DNA of 64,000 bases, from NCBI RefSeq assembly GCF_024166365.1, contig NC_064838.1, forward strand, positions 2,621,501-2,685,500. Reading direction: 5' to 3'. The position numbers were made by a program, and so were the translations under genes. Positions 22,894 through 34,673 of this stretch are shown piece by piece (position 1 is the first letter of the stretch; each line of letters begins with the position of its first letter). The notes under the pieces were generated by a model. The model was given only the letters and a program-made list of their open reading frames with translations, ran no database searches and had not been told where the DNA came from. Source of the stretch: Elephas maximus indicus. Lineage: Eukaryota; Chordata; Mammalia; Proboscidea; Elephantidae.

Positions 22894-23650
22894 GTAGGAA
22901 ATACCTTGTAATCCCAAGAAAAGTTAGGATTAAGTATAGGAATGTAAAGTGATTCAATTCTAAGAGTGCAGCTGGGGTGCCAGTGATGAGCCCATCACTG
23001 TAGTTCAGGAGAGAGATGATGGGATGATGGTGGGTGGATGATGGTGGGTGTTGGCATGGGTTAGGGGCTGTAGGGATGAAAAGCATGGACAGAATGGAGA
23101 AGTATCCGGAAGTAGATTTGTTGATGGATTGGATGATGGCAAGGGGAATGAAAGAATAAATGATGATTCCTAGATTTTTGACTTGAACTAATAAGTGCTT
23201 GGTGGTACCAGTTCCTGAGATGGAGAAAACTGGGGCACAGCGGTGATGATGCTGAGTTTTACCTGAGCTCTGTGCTCGTAGAAAACAGCAAATCTTAAGA
23301 AATTTACCTACTTTTTTGTGTTCTGGGAAATGGCTTACTTAAGGAATATGAGTTCATATGACTTCAATAAGACTCAAAGATACCACAGAACCTCCAAAGT
23401 CCCATTCTTTGCCTCATAAATGATCAGCTGAACCGCTTGTCTTCACTGATCAATTGGAACAAAATGCTTGTTAACCAAATTTTGATTCTCTTCTTTTTCC
23501 AGGTCCCTGGATTTTGACCAACAACTCCTTCTTAACAGCCCCTCCTGAAAATAGGGTGACCTCAAAATAGAACATTCTCTGGTCTATTACCTGATTAAGC
23601 CATGCTTTCATTCCACTTTTCCATACTCAGTCTTTCTAGCTTTGTTCCAA
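22894..23650. other. Unassigned sequence
   Basis: Contains a short GATG/GGTGG-rich stretch at 23010-23055. No gene or named repeat. Confidence 0.35.
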
Positions 23651-23847
23651 CCAACCATTCTGTTCTGACTCATGGTGACCCCATGTGTGTCAGAGTAGAA
23701 CTGTGCTCCACAGGGTTTCCCATGGCTGATTTTTCAAAAGTAGATCACCACGGTTTCCTGCTGAGCACTTTTGGGTGGACTCAAATCTCCAACCTTTTGG
23801 TTAGCATCCCAGGGAGTTAGCCATTTGCACTACCCAGGGACTCCAAG
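23651..23847 (-). mobile_element. AfroSINE, second subfamily
   Basis: An antisense copy of a variant with 'gtgtgtcagagtagaactgt' and 'agtagatcacca', like the copy at 32795-32993. The head is at right ('cactacccagggactcc'). Confidence 0.88.
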
Positions 23848-23904
23848 GAACGTGCCTAGCACCAAGTAAATGCTCAGTAAGTAGCAGCAATCATCGTTAT
23901 GATG

Positions 23905-26430
23905 TCGTCTGTTTTTAATGGCTACTGAGTATTTTATTGTAAAATTTATTAAGCCAGTTTCCTATTGATGAACATTTAAGCTGTTTCTAGACTTCTTTTC
24001 TTTTAGAATATATTCTGTATCTGTCTTTTGAATCTAGTGAGAGCTCATCTGTCAGGAAATACTGTAAAAGATTTAGAAACGGGTGAAAAAAATTACTTTG
24101 TGTCCTGTCTAGCTCACTCACCAGAGCTATTTTAACCTTTAATTGTTTTGAGCTATTTTACGGATCTATAATTGTAAAAAATTGTTGATAATGCCAGTAA
24201 CTCTTGTCATAGAAATGCAATATGCATTTGCCCAGTGGAAGGCAATTGATTATCGTTCTGTAGATAAATCTATTTTACTTCTATTAGAAAATTCATTTCG
24301 GAATTACATGTACATCATTGTTGGAATTTTCTTTTGAATTGGTTGTAACATATTAATGAGTTAAATAAAATCTCTGACACATGTTCATTTTATATCTGAG
24401 AGTGATGATTATATCCTCTTTTATAATTTATCTTTTACTATATCCTTAGGATAAATTCCTAAGCAGAATTGCTAGGGGGAAAAACACATGCATTTTTTAT
24501 TTTAATACATATTGTCAGATTGCTTGCCCTCAACATCATCCTAATTTACATTCCCACAGAGCAATGCATGGAAAAGCCTAGTCCCTTACACTGTTTTCCT
24601 TGTGCAATTTTGTTCCTCTTAATCTCCAGCAATCGGATGGGGGAAAAATATCATTCTGTTGTTTTCCCTGAACTTTGATTCTTAGGGAGGTTGAACATTT
24701 GTCGTGTTTATTTCTGGTTGCCTTCTTTGTGAACTGCTACTGAGCCCCTTGCTGATTTGTCAGTTGGGATATTCCTTTTGTTGTTGTTACTGCTGGGCAG
24801 GAGCTCTCTCCATATAACAAACACTAATTCTCTGTCTCCCCTTGTAAGATTTTTTCTTTTCTTTCTTTGCCTAGTCCCAGTCTGCTCACCCCATGAAGAA
24901 GTTCGTAGTTTTTAAGTATTCAAATTCATCAAATTTTTTCTTTATGACTTCTGAGTTTCATGTGATCCTTATGAAAACCATCCCTACCTGAAGATTATCA
25001 AAATATTCACCATGTTTTCATCCAATTTAGGAAATAATGTTGGAGTCATTATTCCCTGTCCTTGAGTATAGGATTCGCATCAACTGGGCCCTGAGATATA
25101 AAGACAATAGCTAAAATAATCTTGGAAAATATCTTTTAGGGAACCTTTCACATAAGCCAGAACAGAAAAGACTTTCCACTCTTATCTTTTTCTATTAGCA
25201 TTTAGTGAATAGAAAATTTATCGGAGCAGTGAAGACCCTCCTGACTGTCATTACTGAAATCTGTACCAATGATTGTTGAGAGGGCCAATCTAAAACGTAG
25301 GATCACAGTTTCTAGCCAATCTGTGAAAAGGAGAAGCTTTCAATGGTTTTGCCCATTTTGCAGCATTAACATATACTGGTGACTCTGTGATACTCTCTGG
25401 ACTCGGGCAGACCTTGCTGTGGCAGCGTGCTCGTCTGTTTCCCATTCTTGCTTATTCTGTAATATTTCCGTTACCTGATTAGGGTCTGTGCCTTGGAGCA
25501 GCCGAGCCAATGAAATGTACTCCAAGTCAGATAGAGTGAGAAAGTTTATTAAGGAGATGTATACATAACTGGGGACCTGACAGCAACACAGGCTATCTCT
25601 CTGGAGTCTCAAAGAGCGATTTTATATTAGAGCTTATATAGAATCTTACAAGGGTTAGAAGTGTCTTTGTAGTCCGCAGATGGCCGGAGGAATTTTTCAT
25701 TACAAAATAGTGGCAAAAGACTATCAGACTAGAAAGATACATGCCGGACATCTCTTTTTCAGGCTAAAGATACACATATCAGATACTTGGGCTCTAATCT
25801 CTATGTGGAGTGGTTGAAAGTCACAGATGGCCCTGGACAGAACAAAAGTTATTTGTTTCAGATCAAAGAACAAGTCATTAGCATTAGGTTCAAGCAAAGT
25901 CATTAACAGAGGTACGTGAAGGAGGAGGCAGGCAGAGGAAGGAGAAGAACCGATAGGTTCATTATGGCGTTAGTTAGGTCAAGCTCTCAGTCGCCTATTT
26001 TGAAACAGGAGAAAGCATAATGGGGAGTATTGGGGCCACTCTGGCAGCATGCTTGCCTGCTTCCCGCTTTTGCCTTTTTGAATATATCCCGAATAAAACT
26101 TTCTTTTTGCTTTACCAAACTTTACGATGTTTTGTTTTTCCCCTACAACACATCTTGTAGTTTTATGACATTATTTGTTTAAAGCTTTGCTCAGTCTGGT
26201 ATTTATTTTAAGGTAAGGAAGGAAGCAGAGAGTCAGTTTTCTTTTCTAAATTGCCAGTTATCTCAACATTTTTCCCTCACTAATTTAAAATGATGCCTTT
26301 ATATGTGAAATTCCTGTGTAAATGTGGGTGATTTCTTCATTTTATTCTGTTCATTATCTGCCTGGGTCTGTGCCAATACCACACCGTCTATAACAGCCCT
26401 CTATATAGGTCACTGTAGTACAGTAGGTCT
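23905..26430 (-). mobile_element. Old L1 (L1M-type) ORF2 part, antisense, split by LTR
   Basis: Both 23905-25022 and 26151-26430 read as decayed L1 ORF2 on the minus strand (for example 'cttaggataaattcctaagc', 'gtgccaataccacaccgtct'). They join across the ERV1-type LTR at 25023-26150. No useful open frame remains. Confidence 0.65.
25023..26150 (+). mobile_element. ERV1-type solo LTR, with extra internal segment
   Basis: Homologous to the LTR at 41612-42725 over both ends ('aggaaataatgttggagtca' at left; 'aataaaactttctttttgc' and 'ctacaaca' at right). A 4-bp repeat 'catc' flanks it (25019-25022 and 26151-26154), which fits class I. The first two bases read CA instead of TG. Bases about 25468-26030 are absent from the other copy and look like a separate insert, with an antisense 'tttatt' near 25547. 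No viral genes are present. Confidence 0.75.
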
Positions 26431-26611
26431 TCCTTCATTACCGATTTTTCAAACATTTACCTCAAGGATGTTACCTTACAAAATGAAAGCAAGATGCATA
26501 TAGAATAAAAATTATAATAATAGTCATTGATGTTGTGACCATCTCACTCTTTGAAAATGAAAAGTACTTTCTTGGTTCCAGGTGCCAGGTATCTCTCCTA
26601 TTCTCTCTGTC

Positions 26612-26813
26612 ACTGGTTCCTCAACTTTACTTGGCATCAGAATCACCTGGCGGGCTTGTAAAAAACAAACATTACTGGATCCCACCCCTAGAGTTTAGGA
26701 TTGATTAGGTCTGAGGGGGCTGGGGATGGGAGCTAATAATTTTCCTTTCTAGTAAGTCCCCAGATCCTGCTGATGCTGGTAGTCTGGGGCCGTACTTTGA
26801 GAACCGCCTCTGT
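26612..26813. mobile_element. MER5A-like hAT-Charlie element
   Basis: Matches the recalled MER5A layout: inverted ends 'actggttcctcaac' and 'tttgagaaccgcc', and 'catcagaatcacctggcggg' inside. Near-duplicate flanks with shared 'ctctgt' fit an 8-bp hAT duplication. Nonautonomous. Confidence 0.85.
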
Positions 26814-27420
26814 GAAAGTGTTATTGGAGGTTACGAACTATGATCTAAGATAGCATCTCAGTAATGGTAACAGCAAGCAAATAGCCTCGTGAGGCCTGGA
26901 CTTTGGGATCTAGTTAGAGATAAAGGTGAACTCAAGGGCCCGGGTCAGAACCAGACCCTGAACAGAGTTGGGAAGAATGCCAAGTAAAATGCCCTGTCAT
27001 CTCGCAAGGTCAGTCAACAAAATGCAGTTCATGGCTGAGGGTCAGCAAAAGCAGTAGCCTAGGCATGTTTTCAGAGGAAGTTATTCACGTGGGCTTAGCC
27101 AGCAGGTAGGGGAAATTATCTTTAAGTTTCCTTATTTAAACACCTTTTGGAAATTCAAATGAACAGTAATATTTTGTGGCAGAAGCATTTTTTGGATTTC
27201 AGCTTGGAGAAATAGACCTGGTGCTTGCTGGAGCAGAGACAAGGACCCCATTGTTCTCATTGGAGGAGGAATCGAGAATCAAAATGAGTGCACCGACACC
27301 AGCTCTTAGAGACCTAATTCTTGCCCCATTTTATGAAAGCATAACCCGTCATTCTGACGCAATTTCTACAAAACTGGAGCTCCAACACCCTGGCTTTTAG
27401 CGTCATCTCATTGCTGTTCA
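26814..27420. other. Unassigned sequence
   Basis: No gene or named repeat. An open frame at 27176-27400 (74 codons) has no recognisable domain, and I do not treat it as a gene. Confidence 0.35.
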
Positions 27421-27660
27421 GAGGAGCCTTGGTGACGCAGGGGTTAAAGCACTGGGCTGCTAACCAAAAGGTCGGTGATTTGAAACCACCAGCCTCACCA
27501 GGGGGAGGAAGGTGTGGCAGTTTGCTTCCATAAAGATCATAGCCTTGGAAACCCTATGGGGCAGTTGTACTCTGTCCTATAGGGTTGCTGAGTCAGAATT
27601 ACTCCATGGCAACAGTTTTCAGGGTTGCTGAGTCAGAATTACTCCATGGCAACAGTTTTC
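27421..27660 (+). mobile_element. AfroSINE (long variant) with 40-bp tandem duplication
   Basis: A sense copy from 'gaggagccttggtgacgcag'. It carries the extra middle piece ('gtgtggcagtttgcttcc'). The last 40 bases (27581-27620) are repeated exactly at 27621-27660. Confidence 0.93.
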
Positions 27661-28074
27661 ATTGTTGTTGGGCCCCATTAAACCTGAATGTGGAAATCAG
27701 TCCAAAGAGTAAGCAGAGGCAGCAAGACTGAGGGCGGGGCCTGGGCACCTGAGAGCTTTCCCATTTGCGGGGGTGGGAGGGCACTGGTGTGGAGCCCAGG
27801 ACAAGCCCCCAGGTGTGGCTCACCACCTCCACCACGGACTGCTCAGTCACGTTCCTTTCTCTGTGGGGTGCCAGAAATTCTTCAGATAAAAGCAACCCAT
27901 ATTATTTTCACCTCATTTTATTTTCAACTTTACCTTTATGTTTTCCTTGCTTTATTTTATCTTAATCACCTTTGTGCCTAGGTGTGTTACTCTGCCCACT
28001 TGAGACCACCCTACCTGTGAGCAGACGCCCCCTCACCCCAGCCTCCTGGCCCCTGCAGGCTCTTTACACCCCCA
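27661..28074. other. Unassigned sequence
   Basis: Slightly GC-rich around 27730-27850. No repeat or gene recognised. Confidence 0.35.
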
Positions 28075-28711
28075 AGCTGCAGGTATAATTAAGACAGGAA
28101 ACAGAGGGGACCCCAAATCTGCAATTCACATAAACAAATTAAAGTAACAAAGTAATAGGAAATCAGCCAGGGCCAGAAACAAAGCCATTCCCTAGAACAA
28201 TGGGGCAGGATATTAGAAAACAACCTGGAAACTTCTTTAAAGTTGTCTTTCAGAAGTATCTGTATAAAACCAGCCCCAGGGACATGCACAGAACATTCAC
28301 CTGTGACTGCTGTGCGACCTTCCCCCTGGGGCAGTGAGGGGCTGCAGCTGCAGCTGAGGAATCAAACTTGGGAAGCGAGAGATTGTGCAGGCACCACACC
28401 CTATAATAAGTCCTGCTACAAATCCCAGAGGCCCCTGGGACAGAAGCCATCTTTGAAAGCTGCTGCTCATGCACCGTAGTTAGCATATCCCCACATAGGC
28501 CTATGAATAAACATGAATTTTTCCTGCCCCAAAACTTTTAAAAACCCAGGCAAGTCTTTTGTTCTGTGAGATTGGGGTAAGCGTAGCTTTAGGCCTTCTT
28601 GTCTCCACTTGCAAGCCTCTTCAACAAAGTTTTGCTTGTGTGGAACTCTTCATGCCTTACCCGCTCATTCTTGACCAGTGAGAGGCAAGAACCTTATTCG
28701 ATTCCGGCAAC
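28075..28711 (+). mobile_element. ERV LTR, class I-like
   Basis: Ends with a U5-like segment: 'cttcaacaaagttttgcttg', then 'gaccagtgagaggcaagaac' and 'ccggcaaca'. A related end sits at 29500-29645. The start is uncertain. No internal viral sequence is recognised. Confidence 0.5.
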
Positions 28712-28737
28712 ATAACTGAGTTAACAAAACCTACCTT

Positions 28738-28775
28738 GTACTGAGTCAGAATCAACTGGACAGCAACGGGTGGTT
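28738..28775 (+). mobile_element. AfroSINE tail-only fragment
   Basis: 'ctgagtcagaatcaactgga' followed by 'cagcaacgggtggttt', with no SINE head or body, between two LTR segments. Confidence 0.7.
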
Positions 28776-28799
28776 TACGTTTCAGTGAACTGACTCAAA

Positions 28800-29645
28800 G
28801 ATACTTCGACACGTCCTGGAACACACCCAGAACAAGATTACCAGGCAGGATAAGTCATGAGAGCAAGGCAAAGGCAAAGACGGTACCTGAAAACACCGCA
28901 GGTCCTATTGAGACAGGCAAGAGATCAGGCTGGCTATAATTAAAAGGCCTTTGACTCAGTATTCTTGGAATTTAAACCTAAGTGCAGACCACCATATAAC
29001 TTTTACTGCTGGCACTCGAGGACTACTTGTGACTAACTAGGTGCTTAGACAAGATAAAGGGCCATATTTCCTATCTCTACATGCTTGACCAGCTATAAAT
29101 TTCTGATAACCCCCCTGAGTTGTTTTTCAAGTCCCCCACCAGGTGCAGAGCATGCACAGTAAAAATCAAAGTAACCTATGAATGACCTTCCACATGAGAT
29201 AATCATGAACAAGGATCCCTCACCGAGACTCGAACCAAGACCCAGAGATATCATGCAAGAGCAAAATCCTGTCCTGTTCAACATCCCAGCAGCCTTTGTG
29301 ACAGACACCATTTTAGTTCCAGCAACCTCTGTGAGGAAATCCATCTTGAATTCCAACTGTGTGTGCATATATGATTTTCATAATTCGTCCCCTTCACCTG
29401 AAAATCTCCACCCATCTAATGAATAAAGATAATGCCTTTTTATAAGTCCTAAGAAATCCTTCATTCAGGGAGAGACTGGAGGCTAGTGTGGGTGAAAACC
29501 CCACTCCATCTCTCCCTTGTGAGCCTTTTCCTGATAAAGCTTTGTTTGTGTGGAGCTTCTGAGCCCCTCCTGGTCATTCTTGATCAGAAGACGGTAAGAA
29601 CCTAGGCAGGGATTAGTCCCGAGCTGGGAAGCCCTGCTCTGTAAC
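28800..29645 (+). mobile_element. ERV LTR, class I-like, related to 28075-28711
   Basis: The 3' part 'ccttttcctgataaagcttt' followed by 'gtttgtgtggagcttc' parallels the neighbouring LTR end, and 'aatgaataaagataatg' near 29418 could be a polyadenylation signal. The two differ enough upstream that they are probably separate insertions, not the two LTRs of one provirus. The left boundary is approximate. Confidence 0.45.
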
Positions 29646-30043
29646 ACTGTCGCTAGATGAATAGGCGCTGTACAACCAGCTGACAGGGTGAGACGGAAAG
29701 AAAGGCATCAGAAGGGACGCCTGCAGACCTCTGACAGGCCTCTGGCAGCAGTGCCGGGTGGCCTACCGCTGGCTGGGGGACTTGACCTCACAGTGGAGAG
29801 TGGAGTCCCACTTTTGACTGTGTCCTGACTCAGGCTCCCAGGCCCAAGTCCCATTAGCCCAACGGGAGAGAATCTAGTAAGGTTCACAGAAGAAGAAATG
29901 CAAGTGACAGATATAAATAAATAAATAAAAGGTCTCTCAAACTTCATGTAAGATTTTTTTTCACTGAACAGGCTGGCAAAGACTATAAATATTGCTAATA
30001 CCCAGGGTTCTGAGAGTGCTGGAAAACACTGTTCTGCAATGTT

Positions 30044-30202
30044 AAAAAACCTGTTACCGCGGAGTGGATTCCGACTCACAGAGACTCTATAGGACCAAGT
30101 AGAACTGCCCCTTAGGGTTTTCCAAGGAGCAACCTGGTAGATTCCAACTGCCAACCTTGTGGTTAGCAGCCAAGCTCTTAACCACTGTGCCACCAGGGCT
30201 CC
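30044..30202 (-). mobile_element. AfroSINE with 11-bp TSD
   Basis: An antisense copy flanked by 'tctgcaatgtt' at 30033-30043 and 30203-30213. Confidence 0.95.
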
Positions 30203-30300
30203 TCTGCAATGTTGGCCAAGAATAAATTGGCGCAGCCTTTTGGAGGACAATTAAGCAACATCCATCAACATTTTAAATATGCGTTACCTTTTAAAATTCT

Positions 30301-30467
30301 TGGAGCCCTGGTGGTGCAGTGGTTATGAGCTCAGCCGCTAACCAAAAGGTTGCCTATTTGAATCCACCAGCCACTCCTTGGAAACCTTATGGGGCAATTC
30401 AACTCTGTCCTATAGGGTCACTATGAGTCGGGATTGACTTGATGGCAGTGGGTTTGGTTTTGGTTTT
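30301..30467 (+). mobile_element. AfroSINE
   Basis: A sense copy from 'ggagccctggtggtgcagtg' to the T-rich tail 'gggtttggttttggttttt'. It abuts an old L1 end on the right. Confidence 0.95.
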
Positions 30468-30477
30468 TGAAATTTTT

Positions 30478-30743
30478 TTTTACTGTTTCTAATTGAGATA
30501 TAGTTCACATGCCTTAAAATTCACTTTTTCAAAGTGTATAATTCACTGGCTTTTAGCGTATTCACTGAGCTGTGCAACTGTCACCATTATCTAATTCCAG
30601 ACCATTCTTATCACCCCCAAAAGACACCCTGTACCTATTAGTAGTTACTCCTCATTCCTGTCTCCTCTAGCCCCCAGCAACAACTCATCTAATTTCTGCC
30701 CTTATAGAGTTGCCTATTGCAGACATTTCATGTAAGTGGGATC
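30478..30743 (-). mobile_element. Old L1 (L1M-type) 3' end, antisense
   Basis: 'taattgagatatagttcaca' and 'ctgtgcaactgtcaccatta' match the common antisense 3' end of old mammalian L1s. It runs directly into the CCTT microsatellite. Confidence 0.75.
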
Positions 30744-30746
30744 TTT

Positions 30747-31106
30747 CTTTTCCTTCCTTCCTTCCTTCCTTCCTTCCTTCCTTCCTTCCTTCCTTCCTTC
30801 CTTCCTTCCTTCCTTCCTTCCTTCCTTCCTTCCTTCCTTCCTTCCTTCCTTCCTTCCTTCCTTCCTTCCTTCCTTCCTTCCTTCCTTCCTTCCTTCCTTC
30901 CTTCCTTCCTTCCTTCCTTCCTTCCTTCCTTCCTTCCTTCCTTCCTTCCTTCCTTCCTTCCTTCCTTCCCTCCTTCCCTCCCTCCCTCCCTCCCTCCCTC
31001 CCTCCCTCCCTCCTTCCTTCCTTCCTTCCTTCCCTCCTTCCCTCCTTCCCTCCCTCCCTCCCTCCCTCCTTCCTTCCTTCCCTCCCTCCTTCCCTCCTTC
31101 CTTCCT
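30747..31106. repeat. (CCTT)n microsatellite with CCCT interruptions
   Basis: A nearly pure CCTT array fills about 30752-30968 (over 50 units), followed by CCCT/CCTT mixtures to about 31106. One strand is entirely pyrimidine. All long open frames over it (139-168 codons) are repeat translations and not genes. Confidence 0.99.
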
Positions 31107-31384
31107 CCTTTTTCTTTTTTTGCTTTTAAACAATTTGAATTTTATTAGGCACAGGAGCATTTATGTGTATTTGAAATTAGTAACACATGTATGTGTGAGA
31201 TGTATCAATCAGTTTTCAGAGAAAAATATGCATACCTTTTGACCATTTGAATTCACTCTTCATATATACCTGCACAAGTGGGCAAAGTCACGTGTGTTGC
31301 TCAAGGTGGTGCCCCTGAGCAGTTTCTATTAACAGTAGCAGTTTCCATCGCCAGCTGTGAGAAGTCATTCAGCAAGTTAGAAAT

Positions 31385-32045
31385 GTACTAGACTAATAAC
31401 CCGTACTCTGATTGAAATGAAATTGAAAGGCTTATTGAAAGTAAAGAGACAACTCAAGCCGTGGTGAGACTGAATTCCATACGGTGAAATCCAGCAATCC
31501 AAAATGGTGAAGCTGCGGAGACATTTTATAAGGGGAGAACAAAAAACTTGAAGTACACCACTTGAATGGCAGTTACAAACTTAAATCACTGCAAGCCATT
31601 ATTTGATTGGTAGTTACAGGCTTAGATCATTGTAAGGCAAGACATCCTGAGCCTGGGGCTCAGAGGGGATTGACTTAAAAGGACATATGTCTTTTTCTTA
31701 GATTGGTTACAGTGTGGTAATCGCAAGGGTACTTGCCAGGAGGAGGACTCACAGAGTAGTTAAATCATAATTACTGGACATTCCTTCTTTAGAAACAGCC
31801 TGCCCCAGCTGAACTTTTTCTGGGTCTTGTGTAGGAGATTTAGATAAGGCTCGGTGCCATTCAGTGTCAAGGTCTTCTCTCAGAGACATTGTTTCTACAC
31901 CCTTAGCTTTATCACAGAGAAGAAACATTTCTTGAGCTATATGATTAGGTCTCCAAAGACTAACAAAAGGGAATCTAACCCAGACCTTGAGCCAGCCATT
32001 TCAGGTTTACCAGGTACCTCATTTCTTAATTCCCTTACACAAATC
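31385..32045 (-). mobile_element. Possible LTR, antisense
   Basis: A segment with moderate complexity and repeat-like character ('gaaaggcttattgaaagtaa' near the left, 'attcccttacaca' at right). I cannot match it to a family; the call rests on overall layout only. Confidence 0.25.
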
Positions 32046-32647
32046 TAATACTTTCATATTTGAGAGCCTCCATGGATCAAGGCAGACTGTGTGATCTTGC
32101 TCTGCTGAGTGTAGAAAGAGAAGAAACTGAAAAAAAAAAATGACTTTGAGCACATCATAGACCAATTTTCATCAGTGAAAGCGAAGAAGGTGTAGTTATC
32201 GTTTTCACCTAGCTCCATAACATATCAAGACTAATGAGCTCGAAATGTATTTTTGAGCCGATATTATGGTACAGGTATCTAAAAGATGGGTGTCAGAGAT
32301 TTGGACATGGGCACAGAGGTGAAGTGAGGGGGGCAGGGAGGCGCACTTGCCTCTGGACACAAGTCCAAGGGGGCACCAGATGAGGTGCTGAGTGACATTC
32401 TGAGGTGCCACAAATATGAAAGATGCCTGGCTGAGGCAGCTGGACAAGAAGGGGGAAGGCGTTTCTTCTAGACCACTCACTGCCATCAATGTCTATTCAT
32501 CTTCAATTTGGGGGGCAGGGAGTAATAACTTAGATTATTCCTGGGTGGTTGAATTGGGTGGGGGGCAACTTAGAGATTGCCCCTGGGTGTTCATTTTCCT
32601 CACTTTGCCCCTGCAGGAGGGCAATCTCAGTGCTTTGCTTGCCGCTG

Positions 32648-32707
32648 TGCTAATGAGTCAGAATCAACTTGAGGGCACTGGGTTTGGTTGGTTTGTTTGT
32701 TTGTTTT
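32648..32707 (+). mobile_element. AfroSINE tail-only fragment
   Basis: 'aatgagtcagaatcaacttg' and 'gcactgggtttggttgg', then GTTT repeats. No head or body. Confidence 0.78.
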
Positions 32708-32709
32708 TG

Positions 32710-33290
32710 GTGCTATTTTCTGTAGATAAGCCTCTGAATATGCAGCCATTGAAAAGAACAGTGAGTGGGTCAATATGTTACGGCTTGGAAGGTAAACCAG
32801 TTCTCCTGGAGTTGATTCCGACTCAGGGTGACGCCGTGTGTGTCAGAGTAGAACTGTGCTCCATAGGGTTTTCAATGGCTGATTTTGGGGGGAAATAGAT
32901 TGCTAGGCCTTTCTTCCAAGATGCCTGTGAGTGGACTTGAACCACCAACGTTTTGGTTATCCGCTGAACGTGTTAACCCTCCGTATCACCCAGGGCTTGG
33001 AAGGTAGTTCATGAAATATTGTTAGGTGAAAAGGCAAGTCGTGGGGGGAGCATATGTATGTCTAAGTTAGACATATAGATTTCCATTTGGTGTGAAACTG
33101 TTACCAGTGGTCACCAAGGAGAAGGACTGAAGGGGCTGTATTGTAGCCCAGGTGCTTTTCTGCTCTATACGTTGTGGATTATTTGAATTATTCCTAATGA
33201 ACATACATTTTATCTCTTATATGAAAGTATTTTAAAAACTAGAAATAAAAATAAAACAGACCAAAAACAAAAAAAAAAGCCAAAACCCCA
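32710..33290 (+). mobile_element. Old LINE 3' end, split by AfroSINE
   Basis: 32710-32794 and 33007-33290 join across the SINE and read as the 3' end of an old LINE (probably L1M), with 'ttgttaggtgaaaaggcaag' and an A-rich end. Confidence 0.5.
32795..32993 (-). mobile_element. AfroSINE, second subfamily, with 13-bp TSD
   Basis: An antisense copy of the 'gtgtgtcagagtagaactgt' subfamily. The flanking repeat 'ggcttggaaggta' is at 32782-32794 and 32994-33006. Confidence 0.95.
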
Positions 33291-34196
33291 TAAACAGATG
33301 AAAAGGACAACCACTCAAAACATTCAGATGTCAACCATGCTGCCAGTGCTCTTTGAGTGGCCGAATCACAGCTCTCTACTAATCAGAGAGCAGCCACTTC
33401 CTGGTATCAAGATTTCTGAGAAGCCGTCTTCGTAATCAGGGTTTCTTGGTGAGCACAGCCCCAAGCAAACAGAACTGCATAATTCTGCTGATTATTATTG
33501 TTGATTTTGGTTTTGTTCTTAGAACTGCACACAGTTTTGAAGAGTGCTCTGTCAGATTATGGAAGATCTGATGAGTCATTACTGCCCCCCAACAGAGTCC
33601 ACCTCTTTCTTTATGGGAATATTCACTAGCTCTCCTTTGGGTGAGACTGCATTAACACTGACAAAACTTCTTTGCCTTCTTTTCTGGACTCCTTGAAGAT
33701 CACCCTACTTTTTTTAAAGCAAAAATTCTCAAACTTTTCCATTGAGACCGTGTCAGCAAAGAAGAAATACTGTAAGATTTCTTCTTAAAGTAGAAGAATG
33801 AGTTTAATTCACATAGAAGTTGTATTCTACTCCATAACATATACAGCTGTGTTGTTTTTAAATTAAAATAGTGGTCTGAATTACTGGCTATATTTCTTAA
33901 TGTTTATCCAATACTTTTATTTACTCGCCACACTGCCACACAAATTCTTGTTAAGTAATTTTTCTAGACAGTTGCTTAGAACACACGTTTCTTTGTTATA
34001 TTCTAATTTTAGTCATCTTCATTGAATTTTGGATTTGGGTGTTTCCCGAAGCTTCTTAGTCAGGTAATTACAGACCATCCCTTATAATGTCATCCTTTGC
34101 TCTCTTACCAGTTTAACTCTCAGAAAATGACCCTTCCTCCAGGTCCTAGTTCCACCTTACTCTGCGATCTCCCTGCGTGCTAACTGTACAAGGCAA
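33291..34196. other. Unassigned sequence
   Basis: No gene or named repeat. Confidence 0.35.
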
Positions 34197-34407
34197 AGTG
34201 GGCAAACTTTTTCTGTAAAGGGCTAGATAGAAAATATTTTAAGCTTTTGGGGCTACACATGGTTTCTGTCACCTAGTCTTCCTTGTTTGTTTTTTGGTTG
34301 TTTTTTTTTACAGCTATTTGAAAATGTAAAAATCATTCTTGGCTTGAGCATTGTACAAAAAATAGGCCATGGCTGGATTTGGCCCATGGGCCATGGTTTA
34401 AGGACCC
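34197..34407. mobile_element. hAT-type MER element
   Basis: 'gcaaactttttctgtaaagg', 'gctagatagaaaatatttta' and 'tggctggatttggcccatgg' follow a common nonautonomous hAT repeat of mammals. I am unsure of the exact MER name. Confidence 0.65.
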
Positions 34408-34673
34408 TCACAGTGCATAGCCAATGGAATTTTCCTTTTTAAATAATCAAAATAAATGATAGTGAGTGAGTAAATGTAATTAATTTAGAGAATGAACCAA
34501 TGAAAGTACCAAGAGTTACAGAGATATAACCTGAACCACCTAGTGATCCCTCACCCTGCCTTGTGGTCATTTTCTACATCAGTCTTTGGTTACATCCTTA
34601 AAGGTGCAAAAAGAGAAAGCTAAATGAGGGGCAAGTCTAGGGTTCCAACTAAAAAACCTGCTATGTTTTGCTG

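Noticed and set aside
27581..27660. A CRISPR-like or satellite repeat
   Set aside because: Only two adjacent copies without spacers, inside a SINE; a simple tandem duplication in a mammalian genome.
28075..29645. A possible provirus with paired LTRs
   Set aside because: The two LTR-like ends share only part of U5 and have almost no sequence between them; no internal viral region is seen. Two separate insertions fit better.
29708..30250. An antisense frame of 180 codons, the longest outside the microsatellite and RTE/RPS3A regions
   Set aside because: Its start runs through an antisense AfroSINE, and the rest has no recognisable domain; chance read-through.
30710..31242. Long open frames of proline/serine/leucine or lysine/glutamate/glycine on both strands
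   Set aside because: They are translations of the CCTT/CCCT microsatellite in all frames; no gene structure.
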